Source of the DNA: Spodoptera frugiperda
Lineage: Eukaryota; Arthropoda; Insecta; Lepidoptera; Noctuidae
Direction: 5' to 3'
NCBI RefSeq assembly: GCF_023101765.2
Contig: NC_064242.1
Location: forward strand, 4,204,327-4,268,326
DNA length: 64,000 nt
The notes below the pieces were generated by a model. It had not been told where the DNA came from, did not search any database, and saw only the letters and a list, made by a program, of their open reading frames with translations. A program made the translations under genes and the position numbers. Shown here in pieces: positions 12,527 through 25,600 of the stretch (its first letter is position 1; each line of letters opens with the position of its first letter).

Positions 12527-15500
12527 ATAGTGTTTGCAAAGGTAGTAAAAATAAAACTGCGAATATCAGTCATCATTATCATTTAATGAATCTGTTATTT
12601 ACAAAAGATTTCGGTGGACTTTGTCAACAATAAGCTTCTTTGCATCATGTACCATTAGCGCAAGCCAGCGTGCGCTAGGCTCCATTGAATTAACATCGTT
12701 TTTATTCATTAACATTTTAACTGAATGTAGTTGATTTTGTTTCAACTTTCAAGTTATATATTTTTGTATCTAATATTACAAACTTTTGATTCTATATCAA
12801 TATAAAAATTGAAGAAACGAGTTGTGGTAGGATAAACCAATCAGAGAAAAAATTACATTTTACCGACCACAATTAAGTTGATAAGGACAGTAAGAAGAAA
12901 AGCATTGTTTGAGGCAAATGTATTGTGAAGTAAAGCCATGTTAATAGCTAAAAGAACAAGTTTGTGACTTAATCTGTTCTCTCCATACAAATTGAGCTGA
13001 TGAGAACGTTAATAAATAATTCAAAACAAAAGAAAATACAGCAATTCAGACATAATATGAAGTTACTATTACCATGTTAATTTTACATTACACGATTATA
13101 AACCATGCCTAAGGCAAAAGTTCTACTAAAAACACGATTTAATGCTACACACAGTTAAAATGCTAACTACAAAATACATTGACTGAGCTGTTTACACACA
13201 CGAGTCAAAATAAAACTATTATATCGATTTTATTATTTAATAATTCATAATTTAATGCATGCGCTCATCAAAACATATCTAACAAATACATAATCACATG
13301 TTTAACTAAAAGGTAAACAGCTCAATAACACATCATGTGAATAAACAATACTTTGAGCCAATACTGAATCAAAATGTAATTAAATAATATAAAGACATTC
13401 ACTTAGAATGACACCATATAATTATGTGCTTCTCCGTTCAAAGTTAATACATAAAAATCGCCTCTAAAAATAATCATGAGATATTACAAATTCATGATTG
13501 TATTCACGGTCGTAGAAATTAGACCAAAATATGTAGTCAACAGAGTTGGTTTTACTTTGTCACATTACGACCAACTATAAACTCTTCGGTTGCATCGATA
13601 CTTCGGTTACCTTCATTCGACACCTAAATAATTTTTAATCTTAAAAACATAATAACACTTTTGGTTTTTACATAAAGCTATATAACAACAGTAACATTAA
13701 TTCATATTTTTTCTGAATATTTCTTAATACGTTCTATACACTTTGTAACGTCATATCAGATTACATTATCTTATAAAAGAAACTTCATTAAAATTATCAT
13801 TTACTTATAGGCATACAATACAGGTTGTTAAAAAAAGAAATATAATATTCTCAATATTTTTTCACTTTTATCACATAATATACCATCTCCTAACATCTAA
13901 TTTCCTTTCACGTCCTAATGATAGAGTACACCTAATGCTTAAAGCTAAATTATGCAGTTTATTGACAGAAAAAATATCTATGACAAAAATATATATCCTA
14001 TAGTTCAGATATATACATACTAATGTGGCAAGTACATAAGCCTATGACGACACCTAACGAGTGTTTGGTATTGTGTTAGATGCTCGTACAAATTGACTGC
14101 GTTACATTCCCTCACTTCTATGTAAACTCACTTAATATTAGCGGATTTACACAAGTACTTGTTCGTCACAATGGCACTACAGGAGTTCTATACAATGTCA
14201 AAGATTTAGTGGGAGCGGTCACTATGCGCATTGTACTTTCAAAAATAACTGTACGCAAATGACGCTTAAGATCTGCTTCATACATTTCTCTCGTCGTTGA
14301 GTCGTATAGAAAAAAGCCAAGCTCGAAAAGTTATCATATTCTAGCAAGTTTAAAGGCAAAATGCTACATTAACACGATGTACACACACTATAAAATATGT
14401 TAATAGGGTTTAATCGTATAAATTGATAGTCCCTTGCCTCGTTTCAAAATTCATACCAAGAAGGAGTCATATTGAAAACTGGCGCTACCTAAGTGTAATA
14501 GAAAAGTGTGTTCATACTTTAAGGTACCATTTTCCAAATAGATACACAAACATTTTATATAACTTTAGGTCCAAGACGACTACTCATAGCTACTCTATTA
14601 AAATATTTGGAGCAACTAGAAGTATGACCCTTAAAATATGACACACTTCTATTGCACGTCCTACTAACTGTCAGTACATTCATCAAGTGTCGACGAAAGA
14701 GTCCTAACATTAAGCCGCTTCATAACCAACGGGACATAAAATTTGTTTCACTAAGTACCCGACGCCTATCCGCAACTTATATTTACAACTGTGCATCTAT
14801 TTACATTGTTATATTTGTATAAATCGATTTAAAACTCTTGTCAATGAAAACATGAATAAATTTAGACCTCTTTATATAATCTTATTGTCCGTTTCGAAAG
14901 AAATCAATCCAGTATGATATGATTGTATAGAAGGTGAGAATAGTGCCTACATATCTATGTATCATTCTATATCTTCTAAGTACTTAATAGCCTATAAGTA
15001 CTAACATTATTGCTAATGACAATTATGGACATTTTTAGTTTCTGATCACAAAAACTGCAGTTTGAGTATTAGTTACACATGATTGTTTAAACATCGCTTG
15101 TTGACGTAGCACCACGACACATATATGGCACGTTGGAATACAGAACCTCACATATCCCTTCTATTTTCGAAATGCAAAGCGAATATACATAGACGCTTTA
15201 TTGCTTGCAGTCAATTCCAGTTATTATTTATGTCATTAACTTATGGTAACTTCGTATAAATCTTCGCATTTATGTTTCATAATATTTTCTTCAACAAAAT
15301 GAGTTATTTTCTAATATTAACTTAATATTTAATAGCACTGTACATTACTGTTAGAAAATAATTCATTTCGTTGGCTCCTTTTCGTGTCGTACATATACGA
15401 CATAATAATAAATACCTAATGGATTTCAAGAAACCTTATCACAGCGTCTCCAATATAGTGAGATCGTATTATTTTAGTTATTGGAGAATAAAAAGGGTTC

Positions 15501-16423
15501 GTGAAATCTAATTGTATATCAAATCACCTATATTTTCGTTAAGACGCCCAATATTTGGAGGTAGAATACCGTCGGCTAATCGGCATTAACGTAGCATCAA
15601 TTTGGCGATATCAAATCGACGTACAAAGTAATAATTTCGAATAATTACTAACTAGTACTCAAACGTACTGGTTCGATAGGAAGACGAAAAGTTTAATTTT
15701 ATGAAAAGTAAAGTAAGTACTACGTTTCCTCATTTAAAATACATCAGAGATCGTTGACGAAAAAATAAAGGTTCTATCTCACCTAATCAGCCGACTACTC
15801 TTCATAACAGTTTATCTCATAAGATTAGTTGTTTCCTGATCTACAGGTCATATTAAATTTTATAACCACCGCCGTAGATGTCAATTTTGATTACCCTCTG
15901 ATAAACACTAAAAAAGTTATTAAGAAAACCGTTGATTGTTAGCTTGATAACTTTGTTTAGAGTTCTGATAAATAAAAATAAAATATTGCACTATATTCAA
16001 AAGTGATACTGTTACAAAAATGCATTTCCACTACCTAAATTGGCTTTTGTGACTTCTATAAATCAGAAATACAAAACGATCAATAATATTTTGTACTCTA
16101 TTATTATCTGCTAGTAGGAAATTTATAGTCTTTGAATAATAGTGTAATATTTTACAATCTATCAAACGTGAGGATTATGCCCCCTTCCCCCTTTGAGGGG
16201 GAGGTGTTCAGCAGTGGACTTCCTTAATGATCAGAGGATAAAATTAACATTACATAATCTAACGGTGGAACTGCGTGATTTACCTTGAAAATTAATACTC
16301 GATCATAATCCAAAATTTCATTATAGACAGAAACTTCTAACTAGTAATGTCAAAAATCGAACTTAATCTAAAGATTTTGGATTGAGATCGGATATTAATT
16401 AAGATTGTAAGTGGTTTGTGGGT
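12527..16423 (-). other. Region just downstream of the MCT-like stop, may include a long 3' UTR
   Basis: No coding signal. Minus-strand AATAAA occurs near 15197-15202 and 13229-13234, but I cannot tell which polyadenylation site is used. Contains the scrap at 16178-16221. Confidence 0.35.
16178..16221. repeat. Short lepidopteran repeat scrap
   Basis: ccccttccccctttgaggggg aggtgttcagcagtgg: the reverse complement reads like the ubiquitous lepidopteran 'ccactgctg...cctccccc' repeat. Contains a small ccccct/aggggg foldback. Confidence 0.4.
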
Positions 16424-16634
16424 TTAGAGTACGCTTTCTCTTTGTGGGGTTGGTTGGTCGGGCGAGGGGGGGTCGGAGGGGGAGGCAGCGGTGCGCACGA
16501 TGGCGGGGGGGCGCTGTGCTAGCGCGGCACCCATCGTGATGGGGGTGTCGTCCTCGTCCTCCTCCTCACCTTCTTCCAAGTCCTCGTCAATAGGGGTTAA
16601 GACGTCCATAGGTTGCTGCACTTCTTCTTGTTTT
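16424..16634 (-). CDS. MCT-like gene, exon 14 (acidic C-terminal tail and stop)
   Basis: Last coding exon, residues about 718-787. KQEEVQQPMDVLTPIDED, a Glu/Asp run (EEGEEEDEDD), then a Pro/Ser-rich end. Acceptor atttcag|aaaa; TAA stop at 16424-16426. The final residues QRESVL resemble a class I PDZ-binding end (S/T-x-hydrophobic); that reading is an inference. Confidence 0.92.
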
Positions 16635-19600
16635 CTGAAATTTATAGTGTTTCATTACATAATGTGTTTCTTTTTGTAGTCTGTAATTTCTTTTTCTTGC
16701 ATATTCAGTTCAATAATCGAATATTACACGCCTAACCAATCATTAATTACGATCCTACTCTCCATAAGAAAACCATTAGCGACAGTGTAATATCCACTGT
16801 TCAAATAACACGATTATTACAACATTTTTAGTTTAATTTTCTCGTTGATCGATGGTGTATTTATAATAGTTTACTACTTCTTATTAAAGCCTTTAAACAT
16901 TTGAAAGCTCAAGTTCACACTACATGAGTTTATAACATAATTTAAATTAAATAAATAGTGATATCCCTATAATATACTTTTAGTAAGCAAACTAATAATA
17001 ATATCTTACCTGCGGAACAGAGGCGCAGCAAAAGACGTGAGAGTACTAGCTAAGAAGAATGCGGCAGCCATGTAGAAGGAAGCATCATAATTCTTAGTAG
17101 CGTCGTACACGGCGCCGGCGAGGGGGGAACCTATCATGGCGGCCGCGCCACGGAACAAGATCAGAAGACCGAAGGCATTCGTTAACTTGTCCAGACCTAG
17201 TAAGTCTACTAGAATGATCGATGTCAGGGAGATGTAGCCAGCTGGAAAAGAGAAATGTTAATTAAATATCATGTCATCATCATCAGCCGGAAAAAAGGTA
17301 ATTTTTCACATTTCGGAACAAAATCATGTCATGGTTGCAAAATTATTGACATAAACTTTTCTTAAAGATCGACTGGAAAATACAATTCAATTAGATTATT
17401 TTCTTACATGTTTGTTAGCATGAAAAATAGCTTCAAAATAACCAAAGGTATGTACTCCTCAAATGACCAATGCAGAGATGCATAATGATAAGGTACCTGA
17501 GTTATATGCACCAAATTAGTTCTATAAGGAATTGGTTTTCATTGATCAGAGTTTTGAAATTTCATAAAGTTAGAAAAGTATCTAAAGTACTTACATATGG
17601 CGATACCAAAAGCGATTGCAATAGCGACGTACGTAGCGTATGTAGTGCAGAAAGGAGTCAGTCCAACTGATATCTGGAACATAATTACAAACATTATAAG
17701 TAATGCGCAAAAAATAAGATTTTTATATCATTGATTTTATAAGTAACTAGCAAACTCGGCGAACTCCGTTTCGCCACAATTTTTTTTTCCTGATTTTTCT
17801 ATAAATTTATTTTTCTATAGATTATTCTTTTTGCTATAAACCTCACGGAGCCCGAGATCTTTCCAACGAATGCAAAACCGTGTAAATCAGTTCGTATGTT
17901 CTGGAGTTATAGCGTCAGGAAGGAAAACCCGACTTATTTTTATATAATAGATAAAAAAGAAAACTTGCGTAAAATTATGAAACCAACTATTATTTATGAG
18001 ACGCGCGAGTGACGCGAAGGGAAGCCTGCTTCCTTCTTCAGATCTACTATGCGTACGCGAAAATTTCAAGAATACTGATTGAATACATAAAGCATGACTA
18101 ACACACTTATTTTTGCATTTGTAACATTACTTATTCACAGAAATACGCAAATTAGCAAGACAATACGTATATTTTTAAAATGTACAAAATATTACAAGTA
18201 ACTTACCGTAGCGATAACAAGGCAGACGTTATTGAGCAACAGCGAGTCCATCCAAGGGAAGTCAGCCACCCAGCCACAGGCGATACGACCGATCGTATTG
18301 GTTATACCGATGATTGACAACAGGAACGAAGCTTGAGACGGTTCTACACCCTGGAAAATGTATACAAACACTTATTAAATCATTTGTAGGTGATGGATTT
18401 TTAGAAAGAAGAAATGCCTTAATAAATAAAAGCATACGAATTCTTATTCGTATGCTTTTAGCTATATGATGGTACTTATTAACAAGTTTAGATCATATCG
18501 ACACGACGACAAATCGGGAAAACCAATTGCCTAAAATTTCGTTGATTGAATGATCTCAATTGTGATGGACGAACGTGACCAATAGACATTGCACGTATCG
18601 TATGCCAGAAGTAAAACCCAACCACTACCTATCCCAATAATTTGTTAGGTGTTATGTGTTTGTAAATACACATACAACAAAGAAAAAAACTTGCAGTCAT
18701 ACTCTCGCTCTCATTTATTTTAGTCAATAATTAGAATGAGAGAGAAAGGGAAGTTCTGATTGACACCAAAAATATGACTACACGCAATATATAGTCCTTT
18801 GTGGTTTGTTTACTGGAAACATAACCCTTTAATTTTAAAATGTGAAACTTTGAAAAATATACTTACACTAAGCCGAGCAGCATCGACGATGTATACAAAA
18901 GGTACGTAGAGTCCCGCCATGCCGAATATATTGGAAACTCCGATCAACATGAAGGCTGGGTCGCGTAGTAAGCTTACATCCAACATCGATGATAGGGCTG
19001 ATTTGAATGAGTCAGGAAGCGACAGACAGGGGCATAGGTCGTATTCTGAAAATATTAAAATATTTTTTTGTTAAAATGTTAGGGTATTTTTGGGCCAATG
19101 GCTATTTAACTAAGTGAGCTTAGCAAAGGACGAATTTCGAATAGTAGTAGTAAGATTTTTGGTCCTAAACTACACCACAACTTAATCTAATTCTGTTTCA
19201 TTCATAGGATCTATTTCAAAAGATCAGGCAGGTAGTAACTAACTTTTGATTACGTAAATATTCACGTATATACGTATACATAAAAATACGTATATTTATC
19301 TGCCAATGCAAATGCACACAACATTTTCATGCCATATAAAGATTGAATATGCAAGCACATGACCTATTCTATGCAAATATTCTATGGTGTCTTGACACAA
19401 GTCCAAGTGTGTCAGCGATGAACTCAACCTACTGCCTTAGTTATCATATTTACAACATTATTATTACAAATTATGTAGTTATTCTGATAAAATATTCTGT
19501 ACCATCAAAATAGTAGAATAAAAAATTTAATAACACCTACAAACTTTGTAATACGCAATATCTATATCTAATCTCTTGTCAGAAACCACAGCCTAAAAAT

Positions 19601-22600
19601 TAATTGAAATTATACTTACGTTCTTGTCTCTCCAAGTCCCCAGTTTGTCTACTCTGTGGCAGACTCAGTACAGAGTTCCTATATCCTTGCAGGGACTTCT
19701 GGCTCTGATACTGAGGTAGATTGAGCACAGATCCTGAATAGAAGATATCTTTCCTGGACATTGGGCGAACCATGCGAGAAGGCTCTTTAGGACCAGACAC
19801 CGAGAGTTTAGAATTGTACATCATGCTTTCTGTGTCACCCTGGAAAAAGAAAAAATGGTTTATTGTAGATATAATTATGAATGTTGCTGTATTGAAGATA
19901 ATGCGTTATGTTCCATTTGGTTAACATTTTGTTGCCCAACAGGTAAGCGAAAATTTTGAGTTTCTAGATGATAAGTAGCACTTTAAAGTCTACGAGACTT
20001 AGATGTAACAATTTTTACCTTTTTAGAGAGTTATAAAAGAGCCATATCGTAATACCAGCCAACTAATGTCACACTTAAGCCATGGTTTAGTTTTCATTAT
20101 TATTGCTTTGGGTCATAAATATTCATTTTAATGCATTTGGATGCAAATTGTTACAGAGAAGATATGGTTTTGGAAGACACTTGTGCTGACCGTGTCATGA
20201 TTAATGGTACATTGTTTATAGATGTTGTGGCCTTGTTGGCCTCGTAGTTTAGTCTTCTCGTACAAAAGTACAGCAATACATATTTTTGTAGCGATGTGAG
20301 CTAGTACATAATTTTGATTGCGATATTCTATCTTGATGTATAGTAATCTTTATTAATCAAACCATTATTAACCTTTATTTCGAAAACAAATCTCCTCAAA
20401 GACCGACAACGCACTTGTAATGCCTCTGGTTTTTCGGATGTCTATGGGCGGCGTCGATTGCTTACCATCAGGTGATACATCAGCTAGTTAACCGGCTTAT
20501 TTCATAAATTAAAAATTAGAGTTTGTGTCCAATATAGAATGGCTAGACTAGACTAAGATAATACAAACTATAAGACGTCGAATTGTCTAGTTACTTCTAC
20601 AATTTCTTCAAGGGAAAAGCCATGACATAATCTGGTACTTAGTTTCATAACACAAGTCGTGTTTTCCTCCAAATATCAGTCACTAGCTCAAATTCAAAGT
20701 TAAAATGTTCTAAAAAAGTCTAGAATGATTGACGACGTGTATATTCGAGTAAACTAATGACATCTATTTTAAAAGTTTTCGCGATATACACAAAGTCTGA
20801 CACATATTTTGGACTTTATTACAGAAGTTTAAGATTGAAAATGTTCTAAAGAAAATTGGCAGAAAGGTGTAGCTTGTTTTGCGGTATTTGTACACAGGAA
20901 CAGTTTTCTTGGATGGTTGCCAGTCGACTATTTGGCAGACAATTACAAAAGTTCAAGGTCACGCGTATTGAGGAACACATTATTATCACATGTCAGTATT
21001 ATGACCATATGTACGCCCTTGACAACAATTCAGTTGTCATATCTGAACCAGGTCAATTGGTTTGAACTAAATACAATTTCAACACTGACATATTTAGTTG
21101 GAATTGGTTAAGTGTTTACATAAATTAGTTGTATTTAGTGTCTGTGTAAACAAAGTACTTTCGTTGTCTAGTGGGAATTACATTTCGGATTTTTTCATCC
21201 AAGTCTTACAGAAGGTACTGACTCATGTCAATTTCTAATTATTATCTACTTATTGGTTCTAGGACCATATCTAGCTAACATTGATGGAATATCCGTCTGT
21301 ATAGTGATTAAATTACACTATAAAAGCTGGAAAATCTTGTTCATTATTATGTAGTATGTTTTCCCGCAAAGAATCAGTAGAGTCGTTGTCTAGTATTACT
21401 TTTATAAAGTAATTTACTTTATACTAATAACTTACATCAGCATTCCTGTATTGACTGTTCATTGAAGTTTTGGACGTAGCTTTGATTGCAGCCAGGGACG
21501 GTTTGAATCTGAAATTACAAATAAATTATAATTAATACACACGGAGGTGACTTGTGAGTTTTGTCACGCAGCACGTGGGGAAAACCGAAATGCATTCTGG
21601 ACTGGACTGAGTGATATTTAAAATAACTTTGTTCTTATTAGGCATCAGGGAATCAAATCACCTGGGTTTGATTATATAGTAAAGGAGGAAGAAGACGGTA
21701 TACTTTATTAAAACTCATTGTTGACAACAAAATAAATGAATTAGTCATCGACACACACACACCCACATGCATTGCACTAACATACAATTAGTTGTTACCC
21801 GCTTCTAGTACTTTCCTACATATTCAAAACATACATATGTGACAAATCAACTAACAGAATGACTCATTACAATAAACATGCAAAATTAAACATAACCGAT
21901 CACCTATAAACACAAAATCTAACATAAAATATTTACATATAAAGCGTCTCCATTGATTTCTATGTTATGCGGCACTACGCGGCGTGTTCAATCAAAACAT
22001 TTGTAGAATTAAATCAAATCGTTACGGCGCCATTCATGCTTGTGTTCTCCAATCAATTCTACTATTGACCGTCTGTCGTTATACACTGACAATTGATCTT
22101 GAGAAATGAAAATAAAAACATGGATTGCTAATGCGCAATTTTTAAGGCAACGTTTAGACAATAGTAGGAGAATTGATAGGAGTGTAGTGCGTTAATAAAT
22201 CGATCTACTTTCATGGAAATATTTGAAAAGCTAACTACGGTTTACTAATAAACTGTGCATCTACAAACAAACAAATTGAACCACACAACACATAACATTA
22301 AGTTTGGACTGTCAACTGAGCGGTATAAAGTGCGAAAATAAAACTTAAAACCGATAGTATAACCCCATCTCAAAATATCTTGATTTCGTTATAGTGCACT
22401 TGATACAACTCAGTTAACATTCAGGACTTTCTAGAACAGTGGTAAACTAACTTCTCTTGGCTCAACACCCAAACATAAAAATGTAAATGAATACTGTGTA
22501 ACACACAATATAGGTCTCTGTCTAAAGTAAACTTTGGCTCGATTGTTGGCTAGACAATGTTGCTCATCAGTTTCTCTCGAGGGCTCGAGTATGAGCCCCA

Positions 22601-25600
22601 AAGTGTGAAACTAGTCGAGTTGCCTCGAAGAGTGCAAATGTTACGAGTGCAAAGAAAGTCTTACAAAGAAAAGTTAGCCCACCACAGTTCTAGAACATAG
22701 TACTAGTTACTTCCACCACCGAACATCCCACGAAGACCAGACCCTTGACCAGCGTACCCTATAAAAAAAAAACTATCTACTACCTATCACCGGACCTGTC
22801 GCCAGTGCTCTGTTTGCGCTGCCTGTCGAAGAATGGTACGGAGCCGTTCTTGGGCAGACCCGGCGCATGCGCACTGAACGCGGGGGATGATACGTTGCGG
22901 GACATCAACTGCTGTTGCGGGTTTACTGTTACGTTGCCGTTTTCGCCCTGGAACAGAAAGAGTAAGGTTAAGTTACATTTTTATAATAGTCGTTTATAAA
23001 CTGAAAAACAAAGTATGTATTAATAATGGTTATGGAAAAGAAAGGATTAATAACGGGTTATTTAAAAATGAAAGCATTTGTGTCGACTATACTGACACTT
23101 GAGCCGCAGAAGATCTGACCGGGCTCCGGCTCGAGGAGCAGTAATAGAAACAGGGTGGGTTTTAGTCAGTAAGAGTCTGACACTCCCTCTCGCCTCACTC
23201 CAGGTGGAAGATCTGACCGGGCTCCGGCTCGAGGAGCAGTAATAGAAACAGGGTGGGTTTTAGTCAGTAAGAGTCTGACACTCCCTCTCGCCTCACTCCA
23301 GGTGGGTGGATGGGGGATTTCATTGGATTATTTTCCACCCTCAAAAAAGTAGGAAATGTCTGTTAATGAAGCTTTCAGGTCGTTGCACCTCCTATATTAT
23401 ATGCGTAAAGAGAAGAATGAGCTACCACTCTACTGTTCGATTTTTAGTGAATGTAGATTTTATGATCAAGTGTGAATAGTTTTATTGGGTTTTCATTTGA
23501 TAATTTTCGGTTTCCCCTTTGTATTTTGATGCAAAACAACAATACTATCAGTTAATTCATAAAATAGTTTCCTCTATCTAGAATCTTAATATAAAACAGA
23601 TTAAAGTTATAAATAAAGAACTAAGTAATTTATCACATATTTTTTAAATGATATATTGCTATATTGGTAGGTATGTTTGACAAAAATTCCCCAATAGCAC
23701 TTATCATATAAACATTTATCACTCGGTTGGAGAATTTGAGTCACGTGCGTATTGAATTTATTTTAATCAGAATAACACCTACATATTACTGGACAATGTG
23801 ATTGTTTGTAATTTGACTCACTGTCTAGTTATATCGTTTTATTTATGTTATTTATATGTATAATATGAATTTTTATTTACATTACAATGTATAATGTTGT
23901 GTTGACTTGGTATTATGACTAAATAATGCAGTTTTATTTGTTTAATGTTGTGAAAAAAGTTAGAATCTTATTTTTATTACATATTATTATTCATTTACTT
24001 TCCACATTAGCCAGAAAGTTACAATTTGATATTGAATTAATAAAGAAATCAATCCCATAATTATGACTATATTTTATTCTGTATCTTTTAACTAAAAAAC
24101 GAAGCAGCACAGCATCATTAATAAAAATGTCACTTCACCGTTTCCGGCAAAGTATAATATGGTCGATTCCATATTAGGTTTGACTCCAAGTCCAAAATAT
24201 ATCTACATACTGTTAGGCTAGACATAAAGTTTCTTGTTATTATAACACCATTATCATCAAATGATATAACTTGTATTGAACTAGAATCAGTTTGATCTCA
24301 TTCTTCAGAATTAAATTAGAGTTATGAGACATGGAGGTATAGACACCCAGAGAATATTCAAGTAGGTACGTTGCCGGCCTTTAAAAAGGAGAACGCCATT
24401 TTCTTGGAGATTCCAACCGCCGGGAGAAAATTAACAATATACATCCTAGCCTCATAAAGCAGACTAATCAATTAGAGCTACAAACTGAAACTTAGATTGC
24501 TAATTAACATTTAAATAAGAAAACTTACACCCAACGTTGATTAATATTCTCTAAAGGGTAAGGAATGCGTCTACCGTAACTTAATGCTGTATTTTCTTTA
24601 CATTACAACTTGGTGTAAACAGTTACATAAGACTTTTAATTACAGAATAGAAATATTTTCAAAAACAAAATATGTGCTTAAAACAGGAAGAAGTAAAATA
24701 CATTTATGTTTATGTGCGTTTTATATATTTTAAACGTATAGATGTTAGTTAATTGTACGCAGACTCGTGCACTGTTATTAAATGCTAAGAACGAGTGTCA
24801 TCACATTAATATATTCGCACGTTTCTTGCCGACTCATGTCTGTCCTAGCTAGAATCGTGCGATCTTACTGAAGGACTTTCAAAGGCATTTTCTACGCAGC
24901 CAACGTCCGCAGACAACGTCCCAGACCTGCCTCAATAATATTTATTTTTAAACTTTATTTCTCCTCCTTTACACTGGGTTTTCCTAAAACAAATCTTGCA
25001 TGTAATGAACAAAGAGGTCGACTCAGAGAAACTAAGAAAATATTTGTTTCGTGCGTAATGTTCCACAAATCGTCCAACGTACCTACGCTTTGTTATGAGC
25101 ACAGGTATGTATTACAGGTAATTTAAAGTAAGTTAATGTAAAAATTTCGTTCTGGGTCAATGGCCTTTAGTACCTTATTATTACCTGCATATCTATAAGG
25201 GTAGATTTAAAGATTTATATTTAAAGTCCTGTTGAATAATTTTGATACAGGGACTGTGTATGTCACACATGGATCAAATTAGCCTGGTCGTGTAATACCA
25301 GTGCACCGCCCACATAAATATCTTTGACCCGTGGAACTGTGAAACACGTGTAGAGAAGTACATAACATACGTTACTTGCATTCTCGCAAGTGTAAATATT
25401 TGCTGGCAAATGGTGTGCTACTATGTTATATGATTTGATCATTTGTGAGCATGTAAGGGTATGTCCAACAAACTTCAGAGTAATGATGTTTGATTTTACT
25501 CGTATTCTGAGTGATATATTATGAAACTCATAGGGGGAGGTCTATCTTAGGGTTGACATGATGATGATGTTAGTTTTTATATCTCAAGACTGTGACATCA

